Below are positions 39,966-49,672 of a DNA stretch of 64,000 bases, piece by piece. The translations under genes were made by a program, and so were the position numbers. The notes under the pieces were generated by a model. That model worked only from the letters and a program-made list of their open reading frames with translations. It did not search any database and was not told the origin of the DNA. Origin of the DNA: Methyloprofundus sp. (GTDB taxonomy: Bacteria; Pseudomonadota; Gammaproteobacteria; Methylococcales; Methylomonadaceae); assembly GCA_012960135.1 (NCBI GenBank), contig DUBW01000059.1, forward strand, positions 18,647 through 82,646, in the 5' to 3' direction. Positions within the stretch are counted from its first letter, which is position 1; every line of letters begins with the position of its first letter.

Positions 39966-40070
39966 TGCGCCGGACTTTTGTTCGTATTCAAGGCGCGATA
40001 TCGGGCGCATAGCCAGCTATGTAACTGATATCGCAACGCAGAAGACGGGCAAAAAGACAAGCAAGGTGGT
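39966..40070. repeat. Dispersed about 105-bp palindromic repeat, copy A
   Basis: It aligns end to end with the reverse complement of 52151-52251, sharing GGCGCATAGC, GTAACT, GACGG, AAAAGAC and AGCAAGG in the same order. It contains the near-palindrome GCGATATC to GATATCGC around GCATAGCCAGCTATG. It lies just after the large oxidoreductase gene, in the 540-base gene-free stretch 39914-40453. Confidence 0.7.
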
Positions 40071-40117
40071 AAATTTTTTAAGAGTAATCAACTGAGACTT
40101 ATACAGTCATTAAAAAT

Positions 40118-40144
40118 GAATAAGCTGACTAAATCAGCTTATTC
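40118..40144. terminator. Perfect 11-bp hairpin
   Basis: GAATAAGCTGA and TCAGCTTATTC are exact complements separated by five bases. It lies about 200 bases after the oxidoreductase stop. There is no clear T-run, so termination is only likely. Confidence 0.5.
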
Positions 40145-40388
40145 AAATAAACTGCGAGGGCACTGTTAAACCATTACTCGGGCTCAGTTCCGCTTATAAG
40201 TTCTTGAAGCTTCTAGACGGGGCGGTGTTTACGTTAACAAGTGACTGTCTATGTCAGCTAAATTTTTTACTAAACTTGATTCTACTTGTTACAATATGCT
40301 CCCTTACACCAGCCATTCTGTTTGATTTATAATAAGTTGGTGTTGTTTTTCTTATGTTCCAACATCGCTGTTATACGGAAATAGTTAT

Positions 40389-40438
40389 TACGACGGATAG
40401 CTGCATCATGATCATACTACGCAGTTAGTACCGTCGTA
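40389..40438. promoter_or_regulatory. 50-base inverted repeat in the leader of a membrane-protein gene
   Basis: TACGACGG and CCGTCGTA are exact complements at the outer ends, with further pairing inside (GCTGC-type arms around ATGATCATAC). It ends 15 bases before the ATG at 40454, with AAGGA between. It could be an operator or an RNA hairpin near the ribosome-binding site. Confidence 0.45.
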
Positions 40439-40453
40439 TTTAAGGATAAATCA

Positions 40454-40987
40454 ATGTTCCCCGAATCTTTTTTTCATAGGCAAAACAACACACGCATTGA
40501 GCAGGTTGCCAATTTTATCAAAGCGGCTGCTTTTCGGCAATATGACAAAAAGGTCGAATCCGAACGGCAGATGCTATTCAGAGTGACACTAAAGTTTATC
40601 ACTTTAATAGTGCTGATTTCGATATTCGACTCCTTACTTGACTTGTTCCTTGAGCTATTCGATCTGCTGATAAATCTGCTGCATTTGTTTATTGAAGCGA
40701 TCGAATATATGCTGGAATTGCTGCTGGTATATATCTTACATACCAATACTCAACAGAGCGAAACTATCATCGTCAATGCTGTGATTATTATTGCTCTGTT
40801 TCTTGCCTACCGATTGCTGCCTAACATTCCGCAGTTGTATATTCACAGTAAACGAAATTTTCGTGCTGTTTATTTACGCCATATAAAACGAGAGTCTTCT
40901 TGCTGGCGGACAATGTCATTGCGCTACAAAATTAAATGGTGCATTGCCCATAGCCTAGGTACGACCAGCTTTTTATTATTGATGTAA
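40454..40987 (+). CDS. Membrane protein of unknown function
   Basis: A 177-residue protein with a charged N-terminus (RQYDKKVESERQM), a long Leu/Ile-rich region with two or three membrane helices (LKFITLIVLISIFDSLLDL, LLINLLHLFIEAIEYML, IIVNAVIIIALFLAYRLL) and a basic C-terminal tail. It has a ribosome-binding site (AAGGA) and a hairpin in its leader. I recognise no family. It directly precedes a fragment of a SulP-type transporter in another frame; whether it ever worked with it is unknown. Confidence 0.6.
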   Translation: MFPESFFHRQNNTRIEQVANFIKAAAFRQYDKKVESERQMLFRVTLKFITLIVLISIFDSLLDLFLELFDLLINLLHLFIEAIEYMLELLLVYILHTNTQQSETIIVNAVIIIALFLAYRLLPNIPQLYIHSKRNFRAVYLRHIKRESSCWRTMSLRYKIKWCIAHSLGTTSFLLLM

Positions 40988-40996
40988 TTTTGCCTG

Positions 40997-41320
40997 GTGC
41001 AAATCGATTCTCACTTTGACAAAATCCAGGGTAAAACCTTAGCCACTCTACAACAAGATAAAGATCACCAGACTCTACTGTTGAATAAAGACGTATCTTT
41101 TCTAAATAAAGCCTTATTAAGAAGTTTATTACACAAGGTCGAGAAAAATTCGACTCTGGTAATTGACGCATCGAAAGCGCAATTTATCGACCACGATATC
41201 CAGGAAACTCTGGTGAATTTTCTAAAAACCGCTGTGGATGATAATATCACGGTCAATATGTGCGGCTTTAGCGAAGAACAAATCTCGGATATGAATTCAG
41301 CGACTGTAGATCCTCATTAG
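40997..41320 (+). pseudogene. STAS-domain remnant of a SulP anion transporter
   Basis: The 107-codon frame encodes a STAS domain with KDVSFLNKALLRSLL, VIDASKAQFIDHDIQETL and VNMCGF, characteristic of the C-terminus of SulP bicarbonate or sulfate permeases. The roughly 400 membrane residues expected before it are absent, and the GTG at 40997 has no ribosome-binding site. It is most likely the leftover end of a deleted transporter gene, but a free-standing STAS protein cannot be excluded. Confidence 0.6.
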
Positions 41321-41470
41321 TTATCACCACTAAATAAGATTAGAAAATTGCATAACTAACTAGACCTGGAGATTTTAGTCTCGTACGGCTAAAGTCACCG
41401 CTTCCATATTAACGTATCATTTCATGCACGTTCAAGACTCGTTTAACCAGGTAAATAATCTACTAATATT

Positions 41471-42821
41471 ATGCAATCACCTAAAAACAATCTTGATACA
41501 CATCAAATCTATGGCGTGAGCAAAGGTGCAAAAAACCCGGTGCAAATCGCAAAAAAATTAATCCACCAGTATGAATCGGATGTGGGTGTTTTCTTTTCTG
41601 AAATAGCACAGTTACCTCTAGAGACATTATGCAAAATACTCTTTGAACTACCCATTCATATATTTGAAGAAACGTTTTCACGCATTCCACATAAAAAATT
41701 GGCATCAGCGCTCTCTTACCTTACCAGTGATGACCTGACAGATTTTTTACAACGCGTCAAACAATATGATCAAAATTATGCCAAGAGCACCTATCACCTA
41801 CTAGCACTCGACGAACAAGCCGAAGTTAACCAGCTCTCACAATTTCCGGAGAACCAGGCCGGTGCCTATATGCAAATGGAAATGATCACAGCAGAGTTGA
41901 GTGATTCCCTGGCAAAAGTTAAGCAAAAAGTTCGCAATTTTAGAATCGAGGAACCGGATAGCCCAATTTTCAAATTATTTGTCGTCGATAATAATCAGCA
42001 CCTGGAAGCAACACTACATTTTACCGACCTGTTACTCTTTGATGACCGTGATACCATGCAGGAAATTATTGCCCGAGCTGCAATACATCACCATAAACCT
42101 ATGAGTATTCATGCCACGACACCGATAAAAAGTCATCCAGTTATTTGAAGAGTATGAACTCAGTGTTATTGCCGTCATCAATACAGAAGAGTAACTGCAA
42201 GGTCGCATCGTATTCGATGATGTCTATAATTTAATTCGTATGCAGGAACACAGTCAGGCTCTGAAAATGGCAGGGACTGATAAAAATGTAGAAGATGAAA
42301 GTTTAGAATCCGCACGTAAAGCAAGACTACACTGGTTGCTTATTAACCTGCTTGCATTAACCTGTGCCGCCCTGATAGTGAATGTATTTGCTGAAACGAT
42401 TGAACAGATCGTCGCACTGGCCGTACTTATGCCCATCGTTGCAGCATTGGGTGGTAATGTAGGCAATCAGGCAGTAACGGTAACGGTTAGAAAAATAGCC
42501 CTGGGGCAGGTTGGCTGGCAAAGCGCCTACCCTCTGGTTCTACGAGAAGTCAAGATGAGCAGTATCAATGGACTAATCATGGGCGGGGCGGTATCACTCC
42601 TGACATTCTTCTGGTTTCACCAGGCGCTATTAGGTGTAGTGATTGCCATAGCGGTTATCATTAATTTAGCAGTAGCAGGTTTAATTGGCTCGCTGATACC
42701 CTTATTAATTAAAAAATTTGGTGGCTACCCTGCAATTGCATCACCATTATTATTAGCCACAACAACCGATGCAATAGGATTTTTTATCTTTTTAGGGCTG
42801 GCTGAATTGATCTTAATTTAA
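41471..42821 (+). pseudogene. mgtE: Broken magnesium transporter gene (MgtE-like)
   Basis: The first 225 codons encode the cytoplasmic MgtE N domain and part of the CBS region (LPIHIFEETFSRIPHKKLASAL, LTSDDLTDFLQRV). Near 42130 the frame shifts; the continuing frame reads LFEEYELSVIAVINTEE, stops at TAA, then resumes with GRIVFDDVYNLIRMQ. From 42240 the membrane domain is open: ARLHWLLINLLALTCAALIV, then ALAVLMPIVAALGGNVGNQA with the MgtE pore motif, and four more helices. Two independent lesions argue for a dead gene, although the membrane part could be made separately from the ATG at 42240. Confidence 0.8.
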
Positions 42822-43005
42822 AAGACTCTTCTGGGACAGTAGATTCGCCATAACCAAATTATACGCTGCAATAACAAAGAATTGTCACCACGAAGAAAAG
42901 CCCAAAACCTTACCTTGCAAATTAATTTGTCCGATTTGCGCTGACCATTACAGTATGGAGAATCTGAATAATAGAGCAACTCGCCCTGTATCTCGACTGT
43001 CAGTC

Positions 43006-43057
43006 GCCAAGTTCTCTAACCCACCAGTCTTGTAGCGGGTGGGTTAGAGAACTTGGC
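43006..43057. repeat. 20-bp perfect inverted repeat
   Basis: GCCAAGTTCTCTAACCCACC and its exact complement enclose a 12-base loop. One end runs into the transposase remnant on its right. The CTAACCCA core resembles the hairpin at 57634. Apart from these and the transposase remnant, 42822-43382 shows only a CCACGAAGAAAA stretch near 42890. Confidence 0.75.
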
Positions 43058-43216
43058 TAATCGGATCCATCTTTGAGGTGTTGAATAGTCAATACGTAAA
43101 TCATAGGCAATATCGTTAAGTGTTTGTCCGTCACGTTTGGATAATGCTTTTTCTACGGATTGTACTTTAAATTCTTAGCTATATATGGCCATTTTTGGCC
43201 CATAATATTAAATTTC
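43045..43216 (-). pseudogene. N-terminal remnant of a helix-turn-helix transposase subunit
   Basis: The minus strand reads MKFNIMGQKWPYIAK, then FKVQSVEKALSKRDGQ, TLNDIAYDLRIDYSTPQRWIRL, the typical start of IS3-type or related OrfA proteins. The end of the reading runs into the inverted repeat at 43006-43057. Only about 55 codons remain, so the element cannot be assigned to a family with certainty. Confidence 0.55.
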
Positions 43217-43382
43217 ATAGGCGACAGGTATGTTGACATAGGGGGTAGATGATGACGAGAACGAGGCTCCTAATAAAATTAACTTTATTGAGTGACAATA
43301 AAAAAAACCCCGCTAGTTATCAACTTGCGCGAGGATTTTTTGTGGGTTTTATTGCTATATTAGCAAACCTGATAGCATCTGT

Positions 43383-44036
43383 TTAAGCGATTTGTAAGCT
43401 TTTTTTAAAAAATGCAATATCAAGTGGTTTATCACCTTTAATGATGGCTTTAATTTCTGCAATCCATAGAGATATCATTTGATATAATCGGATAATTATC
43501 ACTACAATTTGCTTTAAATTATCCTGATAAAAATCTTCGGCATAGACCCGAGAGCTTTTGATTTTCTGTATGGATGGACCAATCACCTTATGCTGCATTT
43601 TTTTTGTCAAATAGATAGGTAAATCAATTGCCAGCGCAAGAGATTTCTCATACAATTTATGTCCTGGTGCAATCAACTTTTGATCAATAGTATCTAACGA
43701 TAGTTTAATATATTGTTCTTTAGTTTCTTGAGACTGATTAATATAATGTTTGGCTCTGCCAGTCACTTCTTGCTCAAAAAATGATTTAAATAGTGCTGTT
43801 AAATCTGAGGTATTTATAATTCTGGAAGGTGAACCGTTAATGGCCGGTTCCGGGGAACTCTGCAACGCCTGCTCTAGTTCTAAAATCTGTTTATTACGTA
43901 TTTGAAGGGATGCTTTGTATTCTTTAATGGTTACTTCATTCGCTTTCAGCTGAGACGATAGTTTAGTTACCTTATTCTCTAGCCTTGTCAGCTTTGCCTG
44001 TAAAGATTTTTTCTTGGCCGTGTCATCTTTATCCAT
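43383..44036 (-). CDS. Coiled-coil protein of unknown function
   Basis: A 217-residue protein. Residues 1-70 form a heptad-rich coiled coil (KLTRLENKVTKLSSQLKANE). A linker with SSPEPAINGSPSR follows, then a helical domain ending in hydrophobic, lysine-rich helices (LYQMISLWIAEIKAII). It has no signal peptide. Downstream, near 43300-43340, GC-rich arms and T-runs look like a terminator. It is flanked by transposase remnants on both sides, so it may be cargo or a survivor in a decaying region. I recognise no family. Confidence 0.65.
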   Translation of the reverse strand: MDKDDTAKKKSLQAKLTRLENKVTKLSSQLKANEVTIKEYKASLQIRNKQILELEQALQSSPEPAINGSPSRIINTSDLTALFKSFFEQEVTGRAKHYINQSQETKEQYIKLSLDTIDQKLIAPGHKLYEKSLALAIDLPIYLTKKMQHKVIGPSIQKIKSSRVYAEDFYQDNLKQIVVIIIRLYQMISLWIAEIKAIIKGDKPLDIAFFKKSLQIA

Positions 44037-44238
44037 AGATTTTCCTCCTCATAAAATTGTTATTATTATTTTTAATATATTTCACCCTTGGTAAGTAATT
44101 CTTAACAAAAGAAACAACCAAAGTCAATAAAGAATAATAAGTCCTAGCCACAAAGTCAAGGTATTATTAGATATTCCACAACAATCAATCTATCAACTGT
44201 ATGAAAATAAGGTGATGGTGTGAATACGCTGACTATTA

Positions 44239-44477
44239 GGCGCTTACTTATTAGATGAGGGCATTAAGACCAGTATGGATGGGCTGGGTCGCGCTTTAGA
44301 CAATATTTTGTAGCGCGTTTATGGCGAACCGTAAAATATGAAAATATTTATATGAATGACTACCAGACAGTAATTCAGTTACGATCTGGATTAAAACGTT
44401 ATTTCGAGTTTTATTATCCTGAGCGCTTACTTCAAAGCCTAGATTATCAAACACCAAATGAAATACATTTCCTATGA
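44239..44477 (+). pseudogene. C-terminal remnant of an IS3-family transposase
   Basis: Across one frameshift the plus strand reads AYLLDEGIKTSMDGLGRALDNI, then FVARLWRTVKYENIYMNDY, and FEFYYPERLLQSLDYQTPNEI, the end of the integrase core with its catalytic Glu position altered (VARLWRT in place of VERLWRT). A frameshift falls at the ALDNI/FVARL junction. The rest of the element is missing. It lies beside the IS4 remnant. Confidence 0.75.
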
Positions 44478-44538
44478 AAATGTTAGATATTTCTCCTTAT
44501 TATTTGGAGAATATGGTCTTGATAATGGGTCCACTCTA

Positions 44539-44913
44539 CTATTTTCGATCACTTTCTTTTATGATTGGGTTTGTTTCATCTTCTAGTTTGGTTTTTCCTC
44601 GAGACCACATCCATGCATATCTGATTCCTAAAAAGATTCGTTCGGGCGCTATGCAACGCGTTGAATGTAAGTACATGCCACGTTGAGCATCATACGACAA
44701 GCGACCTAAATCTTCAGTTTCCTGACCATTAAAATCCCGTTCGGTTATACCTTGTAAGCATATAACAACAGCTTCTTCAGTGCTTATAATGCGTTGTTCA
44801 ACTTGATCTGTATGTGCCTTTAATAGTTTGACCCACGTCACACTATTATTGCTATAAAATCGATAAGTCGCTTGTGTATCAACCCTGCCCTGACAGGCTT
44901 GGGGGATATTCAA
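44539..44913 (-). pseudogene. N-terminal fragment of an IS4-family (Tn5-like) transposase
   Basis: The 124 codons give a fragment of the Tn5-type transposase N-terminal region: MNIPQACQGRVDTQATYRFY, VICLQGITERDFNGQETEDLG, AQRGMYLHSTRCIAPERI, and AWMWSRG. The first catalytic Asp sits in LQGITERD-type context, but the rest of the catalytic domain is absent because the frame ends at the neighbouring IS3 remnant. Bases 44037-44238 contain nothing recognisable. Confidence 0.75.
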
Positions 44914-45124
44914 TCTTGGTGATTTTGAAAATGTTTAAAGTAATTTAATCACTTTGTTTTGATGCGTTCATCACCTAAATTTAAATCTCGGAATTCCGTT
45001 TCTGCCCAACTAATATAACTTTAATTACCCAAATAGTTGTATTTTACAGCCTTAATTCAGACTTGTGTGTAAGGAGATGCTTTTAAAGGATGTTATCCGT
45101 AATAGAATTTATTTATCGAAGAAA

Positions 45125-48100
45125 TTATATTGCAAACTTTGTACTACTTTGAATACGTATCTCCAGAGGTGTTTTAGTATCCAGATGTATATCACGTTGT
45201 GGAAATGCAATTTCCAGATTATCCTGGATAAATTTATCATTGATTGCTTTATTCAAAGCACTAATAACCGTCACTCGGGAGTCTACATCGTCAATAAAGC
45301 AACGTAATATAAGTGATAAGGCATTATCGCCAAAGGCATCGAATATCACTGATGGGGGTGGATCCGTCAATATATTAGGATTTTCTTCAGCCGCTTCGAG
45401 CATGCGTTTTAATGCCTGTTCGACATCTCCTCCGTATGCCAGGCCAACAGGTATGACGATACGGGTAACTGGCTCTGACAATGTCCAGTTAATTAACTGC
45501 CCCGTAATAAAATCTTTGTTCGGCACCAGTAATTCTTTTCTATCCCAATTACGAATAGTCGTTGCACGTATTCGAATCCTGGTGACAACACCATTATTAT
45601 TACCTATAGTAACTATATCCCCTACCCGGAACGGACGTTCAAACAGAATGATAATACCACTAATGAAATTAGCAACAATTTCCTGCAAGCCAAAACCGAT
45701 ACCAACTCCTAAAGCAGCAATCAGCCATTGAAGTTTGGACCAGTCCATTCCTAATGTTGCAAAGAACATAAAAAATCCAATGGCTATAATTATATAGTTA
45801 GTAATGGTAGTAACAGTATAGCGGCTACCGGCATTCATGGAAGTCCGCTGAATCATAATTATTTCTAATAAAGAAGGTAGGAATTTAGCAAAAATAACAG
45901 TCATAAATAATATAATTATTGACTTTATAAGGTCTTTTAAAGTCACAGCTACATCCAGTTGTCCTTCGGCCTCATTAACCACTGTTGTCCATAGTGTTAT
46001 ATCATCAAAGAGAGCAAAAGCAGGTAGAATGTTCGCCCAAACACCCATCAAGCCAATTGCAGCACAAAAAATAAGTCCGACATTAAGAAGGTATAAGCTA
46101 TTACCTTCCAATTCTGCAAAATCAATTTCTGGTTCGAACATATCACCGGACTCGCTTTCCATTACGCTACCACTGCTATTTTCTATCTTTTTTCTGGCTA
46201 AAGTTTCGAGTCTTTTTTCTTGCACTTCTTTTAATTTAAAACGACGCTGACTTAGATTTAGCCAACGCACTAAAAAGTTTTTCACAAACCATAAGCATAA
46301 TAGCAACCAGATTGAAAACAGATATAAGTTAGCAAATTGGGCAACCGTGTACATATAGCCTAGTAAGTTAAGTGCAGCCAGTAAAAGCGGAACGGCAACC
46401 AGGAATATTTTTAGGGGTTTTTGTGTCCGAATAGACCTTTTGCTGTTAACCAATGGCTTTTCATAAGAAATTTTATTATCTTTAGAAAATAACACGAATT
46501 TAAAGAAAACTGCCAGGTTAAGTAAAAAAATAAATAATAATATCCTGCCTGTTTCGCCGGTTGTACTAGCTAAATCGTAACGGAACAATATCATAAGAAC
46601 AAAAATGGTAGGCATATAAACTAGCTGCAATCTTTTAAACCCAGTAGCAACATGATTAGCAGTCACTTCAGGCACTTTAAAATGCGCTATTAAAACGCCT
46701 TTTGGTAGATACATATAATAAAAAAAGCGCAGAAAAAACCAATGCATAGACGCTTCTTTAATTGATTCAGCTACAGCAATAGTAAAGGCCGTAGAATTTG
46801 AAGCACTAGATAACTGCCATCCAAAAAGAGTGAAAATTAAAGGCCAGGATGCGGCCAGTAACAAAGTTAAGGAAATAGCATAAAATGTAGAATAAAGAGT
46901 ATCTTTAGACAATATCCCTACATTTTTACCGGTACTTTGAATTTTTAGTAACAACCACCTGGATTTCGTTAAAACTAGAATAATCAGGAAAGCAGTGACA
47001 ATAAAAAAAACTGTGCTGTTCGCCTGTTCAAATAAAGCAGTTGATAGTTCTTTCCATAAAGATTCGGACAATAACCAGGATAAGTCGTGTGGAATAGCAT
47101 CGATTCTCTCTATATTAGGTAAAGGAGCGGTACGAATCCATAACTGATTACGATTTAAAAAATCACTGTATTCTTCAACTGTATTATGTAGTTGTTGATC
47201 GCTGTATGCATAATCCTGCAATAAACGTAAGTTCATAGCTATCAGTCCTTTAGATTTTTCAAGTAAGGACTTACGACTCATTGCAAGCTTTTTTAGATCT
47301 TTATGTATTGCAGTTGTATCAATGTCTGGGTGTTTATCTATTAGTTGTTGAACATATTTGGAAATACTGTCTAAACCCTGTCTTTCATTATTATCATGTA
47401 GTTGTAACAAGCCTAGTTCTGAAATGCGCTGTTTACGCTGTTCATCGCGAATAGAATAGGCTTTGTCAGCTGGTATCTGGCGCTGTTGCTCAATCAGGAC
47501 TTTAGCCAGAATAGGGCCATAACCTGCTATTTTAAGTTTTTTACGTATATTTTCATATTGTATTTTAATATCCGTAATTTTCTTTTTGGCATTTGCATTA
47601 TCCCTGTCAAATTGTTGAAATTCCAAGGTTAACTCATTAAGTTGCTGAGTTAATAAAGTATTTTTTTCTGCCAGATCACGAATAATTAATGGCTTACTTT
47701 CTAATTCCATCTGCAGCTTATCTGCGTTGGCTTTATCCTTTCCCGCTTTAACCAGCTTAAGTATATTAACTTTTTCTTGTATATAACTAATATTGATAGA
47801 TATTTCATCCACTACCAATTGATAATATTGCCGCAAAATATCCAGATACTCAACCCGTAAGGGTAAACTGAGTCGCTCCTGATCCAGCGTACTTATTTCT
47901 GTACGTATTGCTAAATTTTGAGTCTGCAACATCCAGAGTAATACTTCCATTTGTTGCAGGTTCTCATTTTCAACTGTTTGCTGGATTAATGTTGCAGTTA
48001 TTTCCTCTTGCTGCTCATTTAATTCGATTATTCTCTGGCGAATAATTTTAGGTCTTATTGCAGCTAATGACAATTGCTGAGATATATCTGAAAGTTTGGC

Positions 48101-48586
48101 AGTTACCGCTGCAAGATTAGCTTGTTCTGCATAAAGCATCTGTCCAAGGTTAGATAATTGTTTGTTGCCAAAATTTATCGGCTTGATCTCAAGATTTTGT
48201 TGTTTGTTGAGCTTTTCTCTTACTTTTATTAATGGAGTCAGAATAAGTTTTCTAAATTCACTTACTTGCTCACCCTTTAATTTATTTGTTTCGATGTCGT
48301 TCAGATAGCGGAGAGTTGTACGATACGAGTCTAGTAATTGATTTTGTTTTTCTTCGGCAAGATGGGAACTTTGCTCAGAGTCTTTGATTTTTCTAAGTAG
48401 AGTCTCTTTATCTACCGGTGGCTGGTTAAATAAAGCATCCAGTTGGCTCTCATCATTAGCCATCAGCGGCTGTAAAAACACCATGCTAAGAAATACCACA
48501 ATAAACCAAAATGAACTTCTTACAATAGCTGGAGATTTTGCAGGCTGAATAAAATCATGGAATCTCTGCGTGTTATTTTTATGCAT
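45125..48586 (-). CDS. mscK: MscK/MscS-family mechanosensitive channel with large periplasmic domain
   Basis: A protein of 1153 residues from the ATG at 48586; the frame is open to 48634. The N-terminus is a signal peptide ending near PLMANDE. Residues about 40-500 are a long, helical, coiled-coil periplasmic domain, followed by about 11 membrane helices. The MscS pore is near the end (ALGVGIGFGLQEIVANFISG), then the beta domain PFRVGDIVTIGN and the vestibule domain with PPPSVIFDAFGDNALSL. This is the KefA/MscK layout, a K+-responsive osmotic safety valve. The gene symbol is by architecture only; YbdG- or MscM-type naming is possible. Confidence 0.85.
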   Translation of the reverse strand: MHKNNTQRFHDFIQPAKSPAIVRSSFWFIVVFLSMVFLQPLMANDESQLDALFNQPPVDKETLLRKIKDSEQSSHLAEEKQNQLLDSYRTTLRYLNDIETNKLKGEQVSEFRKLILTPLIKVREKLNKQQNLEIKPINFGNKQLSNLGQMLYAEQANLAAVTAKLSDISQQLSLAAIRPKIIRQRIIELNEQQEEITATLIQQTVENENLQQMEVLLWMLQTQNLAIRTEISTLDQERLSLPLRVEYLDILRQYYQLVVDEISINISYIQEKVNILKLVKAGKDKANADKLQMELESKPLIIRDLAEKNTLLTQQLNELTLEFQQFDRDNANAKKKITDIKIQYENIRKKLKIAGYGPILAKVLIEQQRQIPADKAYSIRDEQRKQRISELGLLQLHDNNERQGLDSISKYVQQLIDKHPDIDTTAIHKDLKKLAMSRKSLLEKSKGLIAMNLRLLQDYAYSDQQLHNTVEEYSDFLNRNQLWIRTAPLPNIERIDAIPHDLSWLLSESLWKELSTALFEQANSTVFFIVTAFLIILVLTKSRWLLLKIQSTGKNVGILSKDTLYSTFYAISLTLLLAASWPLIFTLFGWQLSSASNSTAFTIAVAESIKEASMHWFFLRFFYYMYLPKGVLIAHFKVPEVTANHVATGFKRLQLVYMPTIFVLMILFRYDLASTTGETGRILLFIFLLNLAVFFKFVLFSKDNKISYEKPLVNSKRSIRTQKPLKIFLVAVPLLLAALNLLGYMYTVAQFANLYLFSIWLLLCLWFVKNFLVRWLNLSQRRFKLKEVQEKRLETLARKKIENSSGSVMESESGDMFEPEIDFAELEGNSLYLLNVGLIFCAAIGLMGVWANILPAFALFDDITLWTTVVNEAEGQLDVAVTLKDLIKSIIILFMTVIFAKFLPSLLEIIMIQRTSMNAGSRYTVTTITNYIIIAIGFFMFFATLGMDWSKLQWLIAALGVGIGFGLQEIVANFISGIIILFERPFRVGDIVTIGNNNGVVTRIRIRATTIRNWDRKELLVPNKDFITGQLINWTLSEPVTRIVIPVGLAYGGDVEQALKRMLEAAEENPNILTDPPPSVIFDAFGDNALSLILRCFIDDVDSRVTVISALNKAINDKFIQDNLEIAFPQRDIHLDTKTPLEIRIQSSTKFAI

Positions 48587-48845
48587 ACAATAGATTTTTT
48601 CGTTTAAATTAATAAATAAAAATTTTAAAATCAAATGATTAAAATAATTTATTTGTAAGAACCTGATTATGATCTTATGAGTGGTAAAATTTATAATTCT
48701 ACACGACTAGCAAGTCAAGACTCAAATACACTAGAATATTACACAAGAGAAATTTGCAACTACACGTCCATATTTAGAGAATTTCAAAAAAACCGTACTG
48801 TTGATTTATATGCTGTTTTTTTGCTATTTTGTATGCCCAAAGAAA

Positions 48846-48913
48846 TGATGTGGCACTCTATAATTAAGAATTAAATTTTTAGTTTTTGTATCCTAAATAT
48901 TGTAGCCACATCA
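48846..48913. repeat. 68-bp mini-element sharing the terminus of the IS3 element at 60 kb
   Basis: Read on the minus strand from 48913, it matches the left end of the IS3 element near 60018: TGATGTGGCTACA, then ATTTAGGA, ACAAAAACTAAA and TATAGAG in the same order. It is bounded by TGATGTGGC and GCCACATCA as inverted ends. It could be a miniature derivative or a solo end left by deletion. The gap 48587-48944 shows nothing else convincing. Confidence 0.6.
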
Positions 48914-48944
48914 AACAGCTATCTGGTTAAACCACAAACAAATA

Positions 48945-49445
48945 ATGAGTCTGATAATTTTACAAATAGTGATCAAACAATGGGATAAAAGCCAAAGAAC
49001 GGGGGCCCATATTTTGCAGCGCGCTCGTATTCCAGAAGCATACCCGCTTATTTTTCCACCGGCTTTTTATGTGTTTGATAAGCAATGTACCATTGATCAG
49101 CACGGTGATGATATCCAAGGCAATCGCGTAAAATATGCACACGGGGCTGATGGCAATATTTATTTTGATCGATTTCGAGTCTGTTTAGACGATAAGCGTA
49201 TTGCCTATCATGATGCTAGGTCGGATAATCCTCCTCGAATCATTGGCTCGCTCAAAAACCAGTGGATTCAATGCAAATATAATTGCAGATACAGCATCTT
49301 AGAGTCCGATATGTATTATTGGTTGTATGAGGAAGTGACTGTAAATGCCATTTGTTTAAATGAATTTAATGACAAAGTGTTTTTAAATTCTGAACCGCAT
49401 ATTATTTATCAAGATATCAATGAGCTGGATAACGCGCGGAAATAA
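48945..49445 (+). CDS. Hypothetical protein
   Basis: A 166-residue protein without recognised relatives. It is rich in aromatic and charged residues: the middle contains QHGDDIQGNRVKYAHGADG and DRFRVCLDDKRIAYHDARSD; cysteines occur in QCKYNCRYS and AICLNEF. There is no signal peptide or membrane helix apart from a hydrophobic start (MSLIILQIVIK) that may lie outside the true start. Base composition resembles its surroundings. It stands alone in an accessory stretch beside the mini-element at 48846. Confidence 0.5.
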   Translation: MSLIILQIVIKQWDKSQRTGAHILQRARIPEAYPLIFPPAFYVFDKQCTIDQHGDDIQGNRVKYAHGADGNIYFDRFRVCLDDKRIAYHDARSDNPPRIIGSLKNQWIQCKYNCRYSILESDMYYWLYEEVTVNAICLNEFNDKVFLNSEPHIIYQDINELDNARK

Positions 49446-49672
49446 CATTTACCGAAACTACAATCTATATAGGAAGCGCATTAATCACCGAAAGATGTGC
49501 TTCATGCTTCAGCACATCCTATTATTTAATAAAATTAAATTTCAGCCCTAAGTTACCTAGTTTCAACTAACAAGTACAATTTATTTTTTTTAACAACACA
49601 CTGGTGTAATTCTCAATAACTCTGCACTCCCGATTTTTACCAAAGTAGTGTGATTTGCTTTAGCTACCGTAT

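Noticed and set aside
42240..42821. Second half of mgtE as an independent gene
   Set aside because: It lacks the regulatory domain and directly continues a broken frame; treated as part of the pseudogene.
48677..48874. 65-codon plus-strand frame before the hypothetical gene at 48945
   Set aside because: AT-rich, overlaps the mini-element at 48846, no motif and no plausible start signal.
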